Assembly (NCBI GenBank): GCA_963839815.1
Contig: CAWIWF010000002.1
Span: forward strand, 62,001 to 126,000
Direction of reading: 5' to 3'
From: JACVRM01 sp963839815
GTDB taxonomy: Bacteria > Actinomycetota > Thermoleophilia > Gaiellales > Gaiellaceae
DNA length: 64,000 nucleotides
Shown: piece after piece, positions 17,456 to 28,074 of the stretch
Layout: each line of letters starts with the position of its first letter
How positions within the stretch are numbered: the first letter of the stretch is position 1
The notes under the pieces: model-generated
Told to the model about the DNA's origin: nothing
What the model saw: the letters and a program-made list of their open reading frames with translations, nothing else
Database searches by the model: none
Translations under genes and position numbers: made by a program

Positions 17456-18424
17456 GTGGACGTCCGGCTGCTGACGCCGTACGCGGCCCTGCTCGGGCTG
17501 GCGGCACTGGTGCCGCTGACGGTCTTCCTCCTGCGCGAGCGGCGCGCCCGGGGGATCCGGGCGCAGCTCGGCCTCGCCGAGCCGCCGCTGCGGGCGCGGG
17601 TGCCGCTGGTGCTCGCGCTGGCGGGCGTGCCGCTGCTGCTCGGTCTCGCCGCCGCCCAGCCGGTGGTCGACGAGTCGCGCCAGCGGCTGGAGCGCGTGGA
17701 TGCCGAAGCGTACGTCGTCGTCGACATCTCACGATCGATGCTCGCCGCCGCCGACCCCGAGGCACCGACGCGGTTTCAGCGGGCCCGCGCTGCGGCGCTG
17801 GAGGTGCGCGACGCGATCCCCGAGGTGCCGGTCGGCCTCGCCTCGCTCACCGACCGGCTGCTACCGCACAGCTTCGCGACCACCGACGCCCGGGTGTTCT
17901 CGGCCACGCTGCACCGAGCGATGGGGATCGAGCGTCCCGGCCCGACGCTCTCCTACTCCAACCTGCGGGCGACGACCTTCGACTCGCTCGCGTCGATCGT
18001 GACCGGCCGCTACTTCCCGCCCGCGGCCCGCCGCCGCCTGCTGGTGGTGCTGACGGACGGCGAGTCGAGGCCACTGTCCGGCCGGCTCGCCGCGGCGTTC
18101 CGAGACGCCGACCCTCCGATCCGCACGATCTTCGTCCAGCTGTGGGACGGCAACGAGCGAATCTTCGAGACCGGCGTGGCGGAAGCTGGGTACAAGCCGG
18201 ACCGTGCCGCGCCCGCGAACCTCGAGCACCTCGCCGCGCTGGTCGGAGGCGAGGTGTTCGCCGAGCGCGATCTGGCCAGCGCGAGGGCGGCGGTCAGGCG
18301 GGCCGTCGGCGTGGGCCCGACGCGAAGCCGTCGCCTGGAGGGCGAGCGGCGCGCGCTCATGCCGTGGGTGACGCTGGCAGCGCTCGTCCCGCTGGGCATC
18401 GTTCTCTCCAGGCGCAACCTCTAG
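17456..18424 (+). CDS. VWA-domain membrane protein b (BatA/BatB-like, cluster 1)
   Basis: 322 residues: two N-terminal membrane helices (about 8-25 and 50-68), a VWA domain with MIDAS DISRS and TDGES, and a C-terminal helix followed by a short basic end (SRRNL). This is the BatA/BatB plan. Last gene of cluster 1; it starts from GTG 4 bp after the TPR stop. Paralogue: 18697-19683. Confidence 0.88.
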   Translation: MDVRLLTPYAALLGLAALVPLTVFLLRERRARGIRAQLGLAEPPLRARVPLVLALAGVPLLLGLAAAQPVVDESRQRLERVDAEAYVVVDISRSMLAAADPEAPTRFQRARAAALEVRDAIPEVPVGLASLTDRLLPHSFATTDARVFSATLHRAMGIERPGPTLSYSNLRATTFDSLASIVTGRYFPPAARRRLLVVLTDGESRPLSGRLAAAFRDADPPIRTIFVQLWDGNERIFETGVAEAGYKPDRAAPANLEHLAALVGGEVFAERDLASARAAVRRAVGVGPTRSRRLEGERRALMPWVTLAALVPLGIVLSRRNL

Positions 18425-18696
18425 GCGCCCGCGCCCCGTTTATAGTCACGCGCGCGCCCCACCCTGGGTGGGGACCCGGGTGCTCCTCCCTCCACCCGAG
18501 ACCGACGGTAGCGGCGAAAGGCGCACGCGTGGGTGACGGGTGTGCGCCGACTTCGAGCCGATCCGTCCCCAGCGCCTCCCCGAGGCGCCCACCGGCACGC
18601 CCGCGGGGCCGCGGGGGGCGAAACCCGAGGCGTCGCGAGGCGCGCCGTGCATGCCCGCCGGGCGCTGCCGCCGGCGAGCCTCTCCCCAAGCGAGCG
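18425..18696. other. Junction between two convergent MoxR clusters, with a 17-bp palindrome
   Basis: 272 bp with no convincing gene. CCCCACCCTGGGTGGGG at 18457-18473 is a perfect palindrome around one central base, just after both a stop and a short A/T patch (TTTATAG); it could end transcription from the left but lacks a T-run. The remainder is GC-rich with several short inverted repeats. No transposon ends or att-like repeats were seen. Confidence 0.5.
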
Positions 18697-19683
18697 TCAG
18701 CGGTCGCGCCGCACGAGCAGCAGCCCGAACGGCAGGAACGCCGCAGCCGCCAGATAGGGCGAGAGCGCATGGCGCACACGCCGCTCGCCGCGCGCGACGG
18801 TCGGGCCCTCGCCGAGCAACTCCCGGGCCTCGGCCGCGGCCGCACCCGACTCCGCAGCGGTGAAGAGCCGGCTCTGCGTCACCGTGGCGAGCGTCTCCAT
18901 GACCGGGCGAGCCAGGCCGTCGGGCCGGTAGCCCGGCTCGGGAACGCCTCGCGTGAAGACGCGGTCGGCGGCATCCCACACGTGGACGAGGACGGGGTCG
19001 ACCTCCGGCGGGCCACGCAGCTTGCCGGCCACCCGGTCGGCGGCGAACGGCAGGCTCTCGCCGTCCGTGATCACCACCACGACGCGGCGGCGCGCGGTCG
19101 GCGAGAAGAAGTTGAGCTCGTTCATCCGCCCGATCGCGTCAAGGCGGGTCACCTGGGCGAGGAACCCCGACTGCGGCGGCGGGTTCTCGATCCCGATGGC
19201 GCGGTCGAGGGTGACGCGGAAGACGTCGTCGTCGACGCTCGGGAACAGGTGGGGCAGGACGCGGTCGGTCAGCGAGGCGATGCCGACGGGCACCTCTGGC
19301 AGGGTCTGCTTCACGGCCGTCGCCGCATCCTTGGCGCGCTCGAGCCGGGTCGGCGAGTCGGGATCGCGTTGGGCCAGCATCGAGCGGGTCGTGTCGATCA
19401 CGACCCAGGCCTCGGCGTCCGCCCGCGCGAGACGCGTCGTCTCTCGCTGGACGACGGGCTGTGACGCAGCGATCCCGACGAGCGCGCCGCCGAGCAGCAG
19501 TGCCGCCGCCGGCACATGCCGAAGACGTCCGCCCGGGTCCGGCAGCCCGATCGCCGCCCGCACGCGGCGGCCTCGCACACCGATCGCAAAGAGGGCCGCG
19601 AGCGGGATCGCGACGCCGAGGACGAGCAGGCCCCCGAGCGGGCTCGCAAACCCGAGCGATGCCTGCAGGACGGCCTCAGGCAT
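18697..19683 (-). CDS. VWA-domain membrane protein b (BatA/BatB-like, cluster 2)
   Basis: 328 residues from ATG 19683; upstream frame is open but not family-like. Two N-terminal helices, VWA domain and a C-terminal helix ending LLVRRDR, as in its paralogue at 17456. Shared blocks include RADAEAWVVIDTTRSML and PEVPVGIASLTDRVLPH. The MIDAS is DTTRS, so the first serine of DxSxS is threonine; metal binding is probably kept but should be weaker evidence of function. Last gene of cluster 2. Confidence 0.87.
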   Translation of the reverse strand: MPEAVLQASLGFASPLGGLLVLGVAIPLAALFAIGVRGRRVRAAIGLPDPGGRLRHVPAAALLLGGALVGIAASQPVVQRETTRLARADAEAWVVIDTTRSMLAQRDPDSPTRLERAKDAATAVKQTLPEVPVGIASLTDRVLPHLFPSVDDDVFRVTLDRAIGIENPPPQSGFLAQVTRLDAIGRMNELNFFSPTARRRVVVVITDGESLPFAADRVAGKLRGPPEVDPVLVHVWDAADRVFTRGVPEPGYRPDGLARPVMETLATVTQSRLFTAAESGAAAAEARELLGEGPTVARGERRVRHALSPYLAAAAFLPFGLLLVRRDR

Positions 19684-19741
19684 CGCTCGCCCGAGGGACG
19701 CCGGCGTGGCGCGACCGAAGCTCGAGGAAGTCGGACATCGA

Positions 19742-20374
19742 TCAGTAGCCCCGGCCGGGGTCGCCCGTCCCCGCGCCACGAGAGCCACGGCCGCCCGGCG
19801 CCGGATCCCGGCCGCCGGCCGCCTCCGACAGCTGCAGCTCCCGGCCACGCTGGAGCGAGAGCTCCAGGTTGAACTTCGCATCCTCGTTGGCCGGGTCGAG
19901 GGCGACTGCCCGGCGGAAGCTCCTGATCGCCGAGCCGAGCAGGACCGCACGATCCTGCTCCTCCGCCACCAGGCTGACGAGCGCGAGCACGCCTGCGAGG
20001 TTGGCAGCCGCCGAGCGCCGCTTCCCGTCGCCGTCGCTCTGCACGATCTGGACGAGCCGCGTCTGGGCGTCGCTGCGCAGCACCGAGAGGTTCGGATCGG
20101 TCACGCCAGGCCCCTCGAGGCGGCCGAGCCGGAGGCCCTGGACGGCGCGGCGGAAGGACAGGTCGTCGTCGAGCGCGAGCACGGCCCGCGAGAGCCGCCA
20201 CGGAGCGAGCTCGCGCGGCCGCCACAGGCCGGTGTCGTTCGGGTCGGACCGGTAGCGCGCGTCGCTGGACTCGAGCGTGCCCGGCCAGCGGGCGACGTCG
20301 TGAGCGAGCGCAGCGAGACCCGCAGCGAGCGAGATCGCGACCGCCGCACCGAGGAGGAGCGCCGTCCGCCTCAT
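19742..20374 (-). CDS. TPR-type membrane-anchored protein (BatC-like, cluster 2)
   Basis: 210 residues: N-terminal membrane helix (MRRTALLLGAAVAISLAAGL), helical middle, and a TPR-like SFRRAVALDPANEDAKFNLE segment, then a Gly-rich tail ending GRGY. The layout and tail match the cluster 1 protein at 16823. It overlaps the upstream VWA stop by 4 bp. Confidence 0.8.
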   Translation of the reverse strand: MRRTALLLGAAVAISLAAGLAALAHDVARWPGTLESSDARYRSDPNDTGLWRPRELAPWRLSRAVLALDDDLSFRRAVQGLRLGRLEGPGVTDPNLSVLRSDAQTRLVQIVQSDGDGKRRSAAANLAGVLALVSLVAEEQDRAVLLGSAIRSFRRAVALDPANEDAKFNLELSLQRGRELQLSEAAGGRDPAPGGRGSRGAGTGDPGRGY

Positions 20375-21195
20375 GCGAGCCCCCTCGCCGCCCGCGGCAG
20401 CGCCAGACGGGTACCCAGCCCCTCGTGGAGGGCGAGCGCCGCGAAGCAGAGGCCGCCGAAGACGAGCAGCCAGCCCGGCGTCGAGCCGCGCACCCCGGTG
20501 GTCGGGTCGGGGGCCGCGCTCGCGAGCTCGTCAGGCTCCACGATCGCACCCGGCCCGAGCGAGCCGTTGAAGAGCCGCATGCCGTCGCTCGTCGGAGAGA
20601 GCGGCACCACGCGGATCGTGACCGTGCGCTTGATGTCCTGGAGGACGCGCGCGAGCTTGTCGAAGTCGTCCGGCGCCGTGTCGAGGTCGCTCAGGAGCAG
20701 GATCGACCCGTCCGCGATGCCGTCTCGCTCGAGCATCGACGCCGCGACCTCGAGTGACTGGGAGATCCGCGTCCCAGCCCGGTAGCCCTGGTTCCATGGA
20801 TAGGCGAGCACGCCCCGCTCGGGTGCGAGCAGGCGCAGGATCGGCCGGAGCTCACGCGCCGGAGTCCCGGGCGGCAGCAGCTCGTACGGCACGTCGGAGA
20901 AGACCACGAAGCCGATCGGCTCGTTGGCCGCGACGACCCGTTGCAGCGCCCGCCGCACGTCCTTGAGGTTCTCGTCGCCGATGCTCAGCGACAGGTCGAC
21001 GATGACGACCCCGGTGGTGCCCGTCGGCAGCAGGCCGGCCGGCTGGACGTGCAGGGATCGAGCCGACGCAACCGCGGCACCGAGCGATAGGAGCACAGCC
21101 ACGACCAGGAGGCTCCGGACGGCGCGTGTCCGGAGCGAGCGCCACCCGCGAGGGTCGGCACCGGAGGCATGCAGGGCCGATGTGCGCCTACGCAC
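20371..21195 (-). CDS. VWA-domain membrane protein a (cluster 2)
   Basis: 274 residues from GTG 21195, overlapping the upstream stop by 8 bp. N-terminal membrane helix (SLLVVAVLLSLGAAV), VWA domain with MIDAS DLSLS, LLLSDLDTAPDD, and a C-terminal helix (GWLLVFGGLCFAALAL). Paralogue of 16014-16826; both carry PYELLPPGTPARELRPIL-like and YRAGTRIS blocks. Confidence 0.86.
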   Translation of the reverse strand: MRRRTSALHASGADPRGWRSLRTRAVRSLLVVAVLLSLGAAVASARSLHVQPAGLLPTGTTGVVIVDLSLSIGDENLKDVRRALQRVVAANEPIGFVVFSDVPYELLPPGTPARELRPILRLLAPERGVLAYPWNQGYRAGTRISQSLEVAASMLERDGIADGSILLLSDLDTAPDDFDKLARVLQDIKRTVTIRVVPLSPTSDGMRLFNGSLGPGAIVEPDELASAAPDPTTGVRGSTPGWLLVFGGLCFAALALHEGLGTRLALPRAARGLA

Positions 21196-22228
21196 GGGCC
21201 TGCTCCTCCGCACCGTCGTCCGCGGCTTCCGGTTGGGGGTCCTCCGGCGCGGCCTCCTCGTGGGTGAGACCGAGGAGCGGCCGGGCCTGCTCGGCGAGCG
21301 GCGTCGTGCGCTCGACCTCGGGCAGGCCGCGCGACCAGGCCAGCTCCCGGGCCTGTCCTGCGAGCTCCGCATCGCGCCCGGCGAGCGCCTCGGCCAGCAG
21401 CTCGAGAGCCCGGCGCCGGTCTGTCGCGCCGTTGACCGCGGCACCGTCCTCGAGCAGCTGCAACGCCCGCTCGAGCGGGCTGACCGGCGGCGGCGGGGGC
21501 GGCGCCTCGACCACGAGCGGTTGCGGGCGCCGGCGCGGGCGACCCGCGTATGCCAGACCTGCGCCGACAAGAGCGAGCAGCGCCGCAAGCCCGAAGAGCG
21601 GGAAGCGGGCGGTGGCCGGGTCGACACGGTACGAGGGAGCCGGCATCGAGACGAGGTCGGCGCGCCAGGGGGTCTCGTAGGGGCTGCGCCCGCTGCCGAC
21701 CGACGGCGCCGCCGCCGACTCGTCGAGCCGCGTGCTCACGGCCAGCGTCGGCCAGGCGGCGACGATCGGGTCCGGTGCCGGAGCGTCCGGATCGTTCGTC
21801 CTGTAGGAGAGGGTCGCGGGGGCAAACCGCGTCTGCAACCCGGAAGCGGGGGGAAGGCAGGTGCTGACGAGACAGCGCAGCTGCCAGGTCGTCTGCAGGT
21901 GCGTGGTCGTCTCGCCGTCCCGGCGTGTCCGGCGAGGCTCGGCGACCTGCTGCCACGGCTCGAAGTCGGTGACGAGCCGCACCGAGCCGGCAACGACCCG
22001 GGTCCGGTCGAGCGTCACGTCCACGCGCACCGTGACCGTGTCCCCGAAGAAGACCGTGCGGGGCGAGAGCGAAACCCTCGTGTCGATCGGGGGCGACCGG
22101 TCGGGCGGCACCGGCGAGACGGCGCCGGTGTCGGCCGGGCGCGGGGCGACGAGCACGATCGTCACGAGGCCGACGGCGAGGACGGCGAGGGTGACGAGCC
22201 CCGCCACGGCCAGCACGGTGCGCCTCAC
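21188..22228 (-). CDS. Membrane protein in BatD position (cluster 2)
   Basis: 346 residues from GTG 22228 (GTGA overlap with DUF58 stop). N-terminal membrane anchor without lipobox Cys (cluster 1 has one), extracellular beta-rich domain beginning SPRTVFFGDTVTVRVDVTLD, two cysteines (LRCLVSTCL), a membrane helix near residues 210-230, a proline run, and a helical cytoplasmic tail. The paralogue at 15080 has the same order. Confidence 0.8.
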   Translation of the reverse strand: MRRTVLAVAGLVTLAVLAVGLVTIVLVAPRPADTGAVSPVPPDRSPPIDTRVSLSPRTVFFGDTVTVRVDVTLDRTRVVAGSVRLVTDFEPWQQVAEPRRTRRDGETTTHLQTTWQLRCLVSTCLPPASGLQTRFAPATLSYRTNDPDAPAPDPIVAAWPTLAVSTRLDESAAAPSVGSGRSPYETPWRADLVSMPAPSYRVDPATARFPLFGLAALLALVGAGLAYAGRPRRRPQPLVVEAPPPPPPVSPLERALQLLEDGAAVNGATDRRRALELLAEALAGRDAELAGQARELAWSRGLPEVERTTPLAEQARPLLGLTHEEAAPEDPQPEAADDGAEEQARA

Positions 22229-23127
22229 GCCGCCCTCCTCGTCAGCCGCGCATCGGCCCAGTCGAGGAACGAGCCGAGGATGCCGGCGCTGTCGGCCTCG
22301 CCGACCAGCACGGGATCGGCGTCCAGCGAGCGCAGACCGGTGACGAGCTCGGCCAGGCGGCGCTCGTGCCGCTCGCGCCGCTCTCCCGCCTCCCCGGCGG
22401 TGAGCCACTCGGGGGCCGCGCGGCCACTGCGCGGATCACGGAAGGGCAGCCCGATCCCGTGCGCCGCGGGGAAGCTCTGCTCCCAGGTCGGATCCTGGAT
22501 CACGACCGGGACCAGGTCCCAGCGGTGCTCGAGCGCGGCCACCACGAGCCTCTCCGGCGGCGGCGGCACGAAGTCGGAGAGCAGGAAGATGAAGGAGCCG
22601 GGCGCGACCGCGCGGCGGTGCTCGAGCAACTGCTCGAAGGCAAGCTCGAGGGCGTTCTCCGGCGCCTCGTACGGGCCTCCCTGGAGACGCTCCTCGACGT
22701 CCTCGCGCAGGCGGCGAACGGTGCGTGGGGTGAGCCAGAGAGGGTCACCCTCCCCATGGTCGAGGTAGCCGACGAAGCCGCCGACCTTGGCGGCGCTCTC
22801 GAGGATCAGCGCCGCTGCCTCCCGCATCGCCGCCGCCTTGTCGAGCCAGGGAAGCGGCGGCGCGAAGTACGACATCTCCGGGCGCCGGTCGCACACGATC
22901 ACGACCCGCGGCGCCTCGTCCGCGTAGTGCTCCCGGACGACGAACTCGTCGCCGCCTCGAGCCGACGACAGGCGCGCCGACGCGGCCCAGTCGATCCCGT
23001 GGACGTCGTCGCCCGCCACGTAGGGCCGTGAGCCCGCGACGTCCGAGCCGGTGCCGCGGCGCAGGCTGCGCATCGTCCCGAACGACAGCCCGATCAACCG
23101 CCCGCGCGGGACGAGCGGGAAGCTCAT
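22225..23127 (-). CDS. DUF58 domain protein (cluster 2)
   Basis: 300 residues; ATG 23127 with a very strong ribosome binding site (GGAGGGGGGAGG). DUF58 hallmark GSDVAGSRPYVAGDD...IDWAASAR lies at about residues 28-54, then VVIVCDRRPEMSYF and FIFLLSDFV. Paralogue of 14184-15083. The 115 bp between the MoxR stop and this start hold no gene, whereas cluster 1 has a four-cysteine protein there. Confidence 0.9.
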   Translation of the reverse strand: MSFPLVPRGRLIGLSFGTMRSLRRGTGSDVAGSRPYVAGDDVHGIDWAASARLSSARGGDEFVVREHYADEAPRVVIVCDRRPEMSYFAPPLPWLDKAAAMREAAALILESAAKVGGFVGYLDHGEGDPLWLTPRTVRRLREDVEERLQGGPYEAPENALELAFEQLLEHRRAVAPGSFIFLLSDFVPPPPERLVVAALEHRWDLVPVVIQDPTWEQSFPAAHGIGLPFRDPRSGRAAPEWLTAGEAGERRERHERRLAELVTGLRSLDADPVLVGEADSAGILGSFLDWADARLTRRAA

Positions 23128-23242
23128 CGCCTCCCCCCTCCCATGGCGCCACCGGCGCCTCGGCCCTCTGGCGCGTGCTGGCGCCCCCCGCCGCCGGCCC
23201 GCGGCCTCCGCAGGCCCGTCCAACCGGCCTGCCGTGCGCGTG

Positions 23243-24292
23243 TCACGGCGCCGGCGACACCGGGCCCGGGCGCTCGAACAGCGGATCGCCCGCGGAGCCT
23301 GGGCTCGGCGCCAGCTCCAGGCAGCGCCGCTTGAACTCCTCGATCGCCTCCGGCCACCCGACCGCGCGGGCCCGCGCCACGAACGTCGGCTTGAAGACGA
23401 TGCGATGCACGACGATGGGGACGAAGAGGCGCTCGATGTCGGCGGGCAGGACATGCGCGCGCCCGTCGAGGAGCGCCCAGGCACGAGCTGCGCGCTCGAG
23501 CGCGAGCGTGCCGCGCACCGAGCCGCCCATGGCGATGTCGTCCATGACGCGCGTCGAGCGGACGAGCTCGACCAGCCACCGCCGCAGCAGCTCGTCGATG
23601 TAGACGTGCTGAGCCGCCAGCCGCAGACTGTGGACGTCCTCGATCGACACGACCGGCCCGAGCCGCTCGATCGGGTGCGCGAACCGCTGCTCGTCGAGGA
23701 TGCGCAGCTCGTCGTCGAACCCGGGATAGCCGAGCCAGGTCTTGAGGAAGAAGCGATCGAGCTGGGCCTCCGGCAGCGGGAAGGTGCCCTCGTACTCGAT
23801 CGGGTTCTCGGTCGCGATCAGCAGGAACGGGTCGGGCAGCGGACGGGTGACGCCATCGACCGTGACCTGCTGCTCGGCCATCGCCTCGAGCAGCGCCGAC
23901 TGGGTCTTCGGCATCGCCCGGTTGATCTCGTCGACGAGCACGACGTTCGCGAAGATCGGGCCCGGGCGGAACTCGAAGTCACGCGTGCGCTGATCGAACA
24001 CCGAGAGGCCGGTGACGTCGGTCGGCTGCAGGTCGGGGGTGCACTGGATCCGCGACGGCGCCGCCCCCTCGATCGAGGCCGCGATCGCACGCGCCAGGAT
24101 CGTCTTGGAGGTGCCGGGGACGTCCTCGAGCAGGACGTGGCCCCCACAGGCGAGCGCCGCGAGGACGAGCTTGATCTCGGACGTCTTGCCGTAGACGACC
24201 GTCTCGATGTTGTCGAGGAACCGGCCGGCGACTGCGGCCGCCGCCTCGAGGCGGTCGTCCTCGAGGAGCATGCTCACTCGCTGGGTCTCCAT
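23243..24292 (-). CDS. MoxR-family AAA+ ATPase (cluster 2)
   Basis: 349 residues. Walker A EDVPGTSKT, Walker B VVLVDEINRAMPK, sensor LLIATENPIEYEG. Start is ATG 24292; an ATG 7 codons in, with GAGTGAG before it, is an alternative. First gene of cluster 2, whose order MoxR-DUF58-BatD-like-VWA-TPR-VWA copies cluster 1 apart from the missing four-cysteine gene. It lies 90 bp after the lipoprotein that follows atpG. Confidence 0.93.
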   Translation of the reverse strand: METQRVSMLLEDDRLEAAAAVAGRFLDNIETVVYGKTSEIKLVLAALACGGHVLLEDVPGTSKTILARAIAASIEGAAPSRIQCTPDLQPTDVTGLSVFDQRTRDFEFRPGPIFANVVLVDEINRAMPKTQSALLEAMAEQQVTVDGVTRPLPDPFLLIATENPIEYEGTFPLPEAQLDRFFLKTWLGYPGFDDELRILDEQRFAHPIERLGPVVSIEDVHSLRLAAQHVYIDELLRRWLVELVRSTRVMDDIAMGGSVRGTLALERAARAWALLDGRAHVLPADIERLFVPIVVHRIVFKPTFVARARAVGWPEAIEEFKRRCLELAPSPGSAGDPLFERPGPVSPAP

Positions 24293-24381
24293 CGGCTGGC
24301 GGGTCCTGTTCGGGGTCGAGCGGCCTCTGGGCGCGGCCGCCGTACGGGGTGAGACGCCCGTGGGACGCCGAAGTTGGCCGC

Positions 24382-25041
24382 TCAGCCGGTGATGCGCTTC
24401 TCCGCCGCCTGGGCCGCGGCGAGGGCGTCGTCCTGCGGCGGGTTGCCACGCTCGGTGGACGAGGTCATGACCACGACCACGTTGCCGACGCGAAACGCAT
24501 GTGTGATCACCTGGGTATTGACGAGGCTGCCGCCGGCGGCCCAGGAGGCGTCGCCGAGAATCTGCGTCTGGATCGCGCCGAGGCCCGCGGCAAACGAGTT
24601 CGCGCGCGTTCGCTGCAGCCAGCTGGACGCTCCCGACACGTTCCCGAACAGCCAGAGCCGCTCGGCGACCCGCAGGTCGCTCTGCTGCGGCCGGCTCGAG
24701 TCGAAGATCGCGTCGTGGACGGCGACGAACCCGAGCGCGCGCAGCTCGCGCAGCTGGGTCGGCAGCCCGACCCCCACCTCGATCAGCTCCTTTGGTCCCG
24801 ACTCAGGCGCGGTGAACGTCATGCCGGGGGGCGCGCTCGCCGCCGGGAGCGCCAGCTTCGGCAGGTCCTGCTTGGTGAAGAGCCGCTCCGGCTCCGTCGA
24901 GGTGCCGGTTGTCCCGCCCGTGGTCGTTGCGGTCGTGGTCGTCCCCGTCGTCGCGCCGGCGTCGCCGTCGTCGTCATCCCCGGAGTTGCAGCCCGCGGCG
25001 GCGACGGCGAGCAGGGCGATCAGTGCGAGTGAGCGGCGCAC
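24382..25041 (-). CDS. Predicted lipoprotein downstream of atpG
   Basis: 219 residues from GTG 25041. Signal and lipobox (LLAVAAAGC), then an Asp-rich and a long Thr/Gly linker (TTGTTTTATTTGGTTGTST), then a folded domain of about 165 residues with a TQLRELRALGFVAVHDAIF segment and hydrophobic strand NVVVVMTS. No family recognised. Same strand as atpG, 34 bp after its stop, so possibly on the atp transcript in the place normally held by atpD. Confidence 0.78.
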   Translation of the reverse strand: MRRSLALIALLAVAAAGCNSGDDDDGDAGATTGTTTTATTTGGTTGTSTEPERLFTKQDLPKLALPAASAPPGMTFTAPESGPKELIEVGVGLPTQLRELRALGFVAVHDAIFDSSRPQQSDLRVAERLWLFGNVSGASSWLQRTRANSFAAGLGAIQTQILGDASWAAGGSLVNTQVITHAFRVGNVVVVMTSSTERGNPPQDDALAAAQAAEKRITG

Positions 25042-25075
25042 GGCCCGGCGAGTCTAGCCCCAGTCCGCAAGCGGC

Positions 25076-25957
25076 TCAGCCGCGCAGAGCGTCGGCCCCG
25101 GCGACGACCTCCAGAATCTCCTGCGTGATCTCGGCCTGCCGCGCGCGGTTCATCGCGAGCGTGAGCGAGTCGATCAGCTCGGCCGCGTTCTTGGACGCGT
25201 TCCGCATCGCCGTCATGCGGGCCCCCTGCTCGGAGGCCGCCGACTCGAGCAGCGCCCGGAAGAGCTCCGTCTCGAGGTACGCAGGGAGGAGCCGCTCCAG
25301 GATCTGCTCCGGCTCGGGCTCGTAGATGAAGTCGCCGAACGCGGCCTGGTCGTCGTCGCTCTCCTCGAGCACGTCCTCGGGGATCGGCAGCACGTCCTGC
25401 GCGACCACCCGCTGCGCCAGCGCCGACTCGAAGTGGTTGTAGATGACGGTCACCTGGTCGACCTCGCCCTCGGTGTAGAGCTCGGCGAGCGTGTGCGCGA
25501 TCGCGCTCGCGTCCGAGTACTCGGGCCGGTCCGAGAACCCCATCCAGGAGCGATGCAGCTCGTAGCCGCGGAAGGTCAGCGTCGAGCGGCCCTTGCGGCC
25601 GGCGGCCAGGAAGCGGATCTCCTTCCCCTCCCCGCGCAGCTGCCGCTCGAGCGCGAACGTCCGGCGCAGGATCTGGGCGTTGAAGGCACCGGCCAGGCCC
25701 CGGTCGCCCGTCAGCGGCACGAGCGCCACCGTGCTCACCTCCCGCCGCTCGAGCAGCGGCAGGCCGCGGAGCGAGGCGCTCGCCTTGGCCGTGCCGACCA
25801 TCAGCTCGCGCATGCGGTCGGCGTAGGGTCGCATGGCCTCGATCCGGCCCTGGGCGCGGCGCAGACGCGCGCCGGCGACGAGCTCCATCGCACGCGTGAT
25901 CTTGCGCGTGTTGGTGACGGAGCGGATCCGCCGCCTGAGATCCTGGACGGTCTCCAA
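25076..25957 (-). CDS. atpG: F1 ATP synthase gamma subunit
   Basis: 293 residues: central stalk of F1. TTG start with GGGAGG at ideal spacing. N-terminal coiled-coil METVQDLRRRIRSVTNTRKIT, LTGDRGLAGAFN (conserved GLCG region variant), and the C-terminal helix ARMTAMRNASKNAAELIDSL. It follows atpA by 9 bp. The next gene downstream is a lipoprotein, not atpD. Confidence 0.96.
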   Translation of the reverse strand: METVQDLRRRIRSVTNTRKITRAMELVAGARLRRAQGRIEAMRPYADRMRELMVGTAKASASLRGLPLLERREVSTVALVPLTGDRGLAGAFNAQILRRTFALERQLRGEGKEIRFLAAGRKGRSTLTFRGYELHRSWMGFSDRPEYSDASAIAHTLAELYTEGEVDQVTVIYNHFESALAQRVVAQDVLPIPEDVLEESDDDQAAFGDFIYEPEPEQILERLLPAYLETELFRALLESAASEQGARMTAMRNASKNAAELIDSLTLAMNRARQAEITQEILEVVAGADALRG

Positions 25958-25966
25958 CGAGCCTCC

Positions 25967-27505
<1,539 letters not shown>

Positions 27506-27531
27506 TGAAGAGTCTCCTCTCGAATCGCTCG

Positions 27532-28071
27532 TTAGTCGCGTAGGGATGTCTGCTTGAGCTCGCGGCGCAGGCGCTCGAGGCGCCCGCGCACGCTTGAGTC
27601 GACGCGGAGCGAGCCTGCCTGCAGCACGAGCCCGCCGATCAGCTCCGGGTCGACGGAGGCGCTCGCCTCGACCGTGCGCCCGGAGGCCTGCTCGATCTGA
27701 CCGACGATGGCCCGTCGGTCCTCGTCGGTCAGCTCGATGGCCGTCGTCAGCTCGACGTTGAGGACGCCCTCGGCGCGGCGGCAGAGAACCTCGAACTCGC
27801 GTTGCATCGCCTCGACCTCGTGCAAACGGCCCTTCTCCGCCAGCAGGCGGACGAAGTTGGCGAGGAACTCGTGCGTCCCCTCCAGGACGGGCTCGAGCAG
27901 ACGCACCTTGGCCCGTGGGTCGAGCTGCGGGTTGCGAACCAGCGCCCCGAGCTCGGGCACCTCGCGGACGGCCTCGACGAAGGCGGCGAGCTGCGAGCGA
28001 ACCTCGTCACGCACGCTCTCCCCGGCCGCGTCGAACAGCGCCGACGCGTAGATGCGCTGCGAGATGGCCAT
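27532..28071 (-). CDS. atpH: F1 ATP synthase delta subunit
   Basis: 179 residues. OSCP/delta family: N-terminal helical domain (ISQRIYASALFDAAGES) and C-terminal LTDEDRRAIVGQIEQASGRTVEASASVDPELIGGLVLQ. It links F1 to the peripheral stalk b subunit, encoded directly upstream with a 3-bp gap. Confidence 0.94.
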   Translation of the reverse strand: MAISQRIYASALFDAAGESVRDEVRSQLAAFVEAVREVPELGALVRNPQLDPRAKVRLLEPVLEGTHEFLANFVRLLAEKGRLHEVEAMQREFEVLCRRAEGVLNVELTTAIELTDEDRRAIVGQIEQASGRTVEASASVDPELIGGLVLQAGSLRVDSSVRGRLERLRRELKQTSLRD

Positions 28072-28074
28072 CGG

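Noticed and set aside
18457..18473. 17-bp palindrome as a bidirectional terminator
   Set aside because: The stem is good but neither side has a T-run, so it is recorded only as part of the junction.
16981..19464. 827-codon open frame spanning both MoxR clusters on the plus strand
   Set aside because: Runs through the end of cluster 1, the intergenic junction and antisense of cluster 2; its low-complexity Arg/Pro/Ala sequence has no domain.
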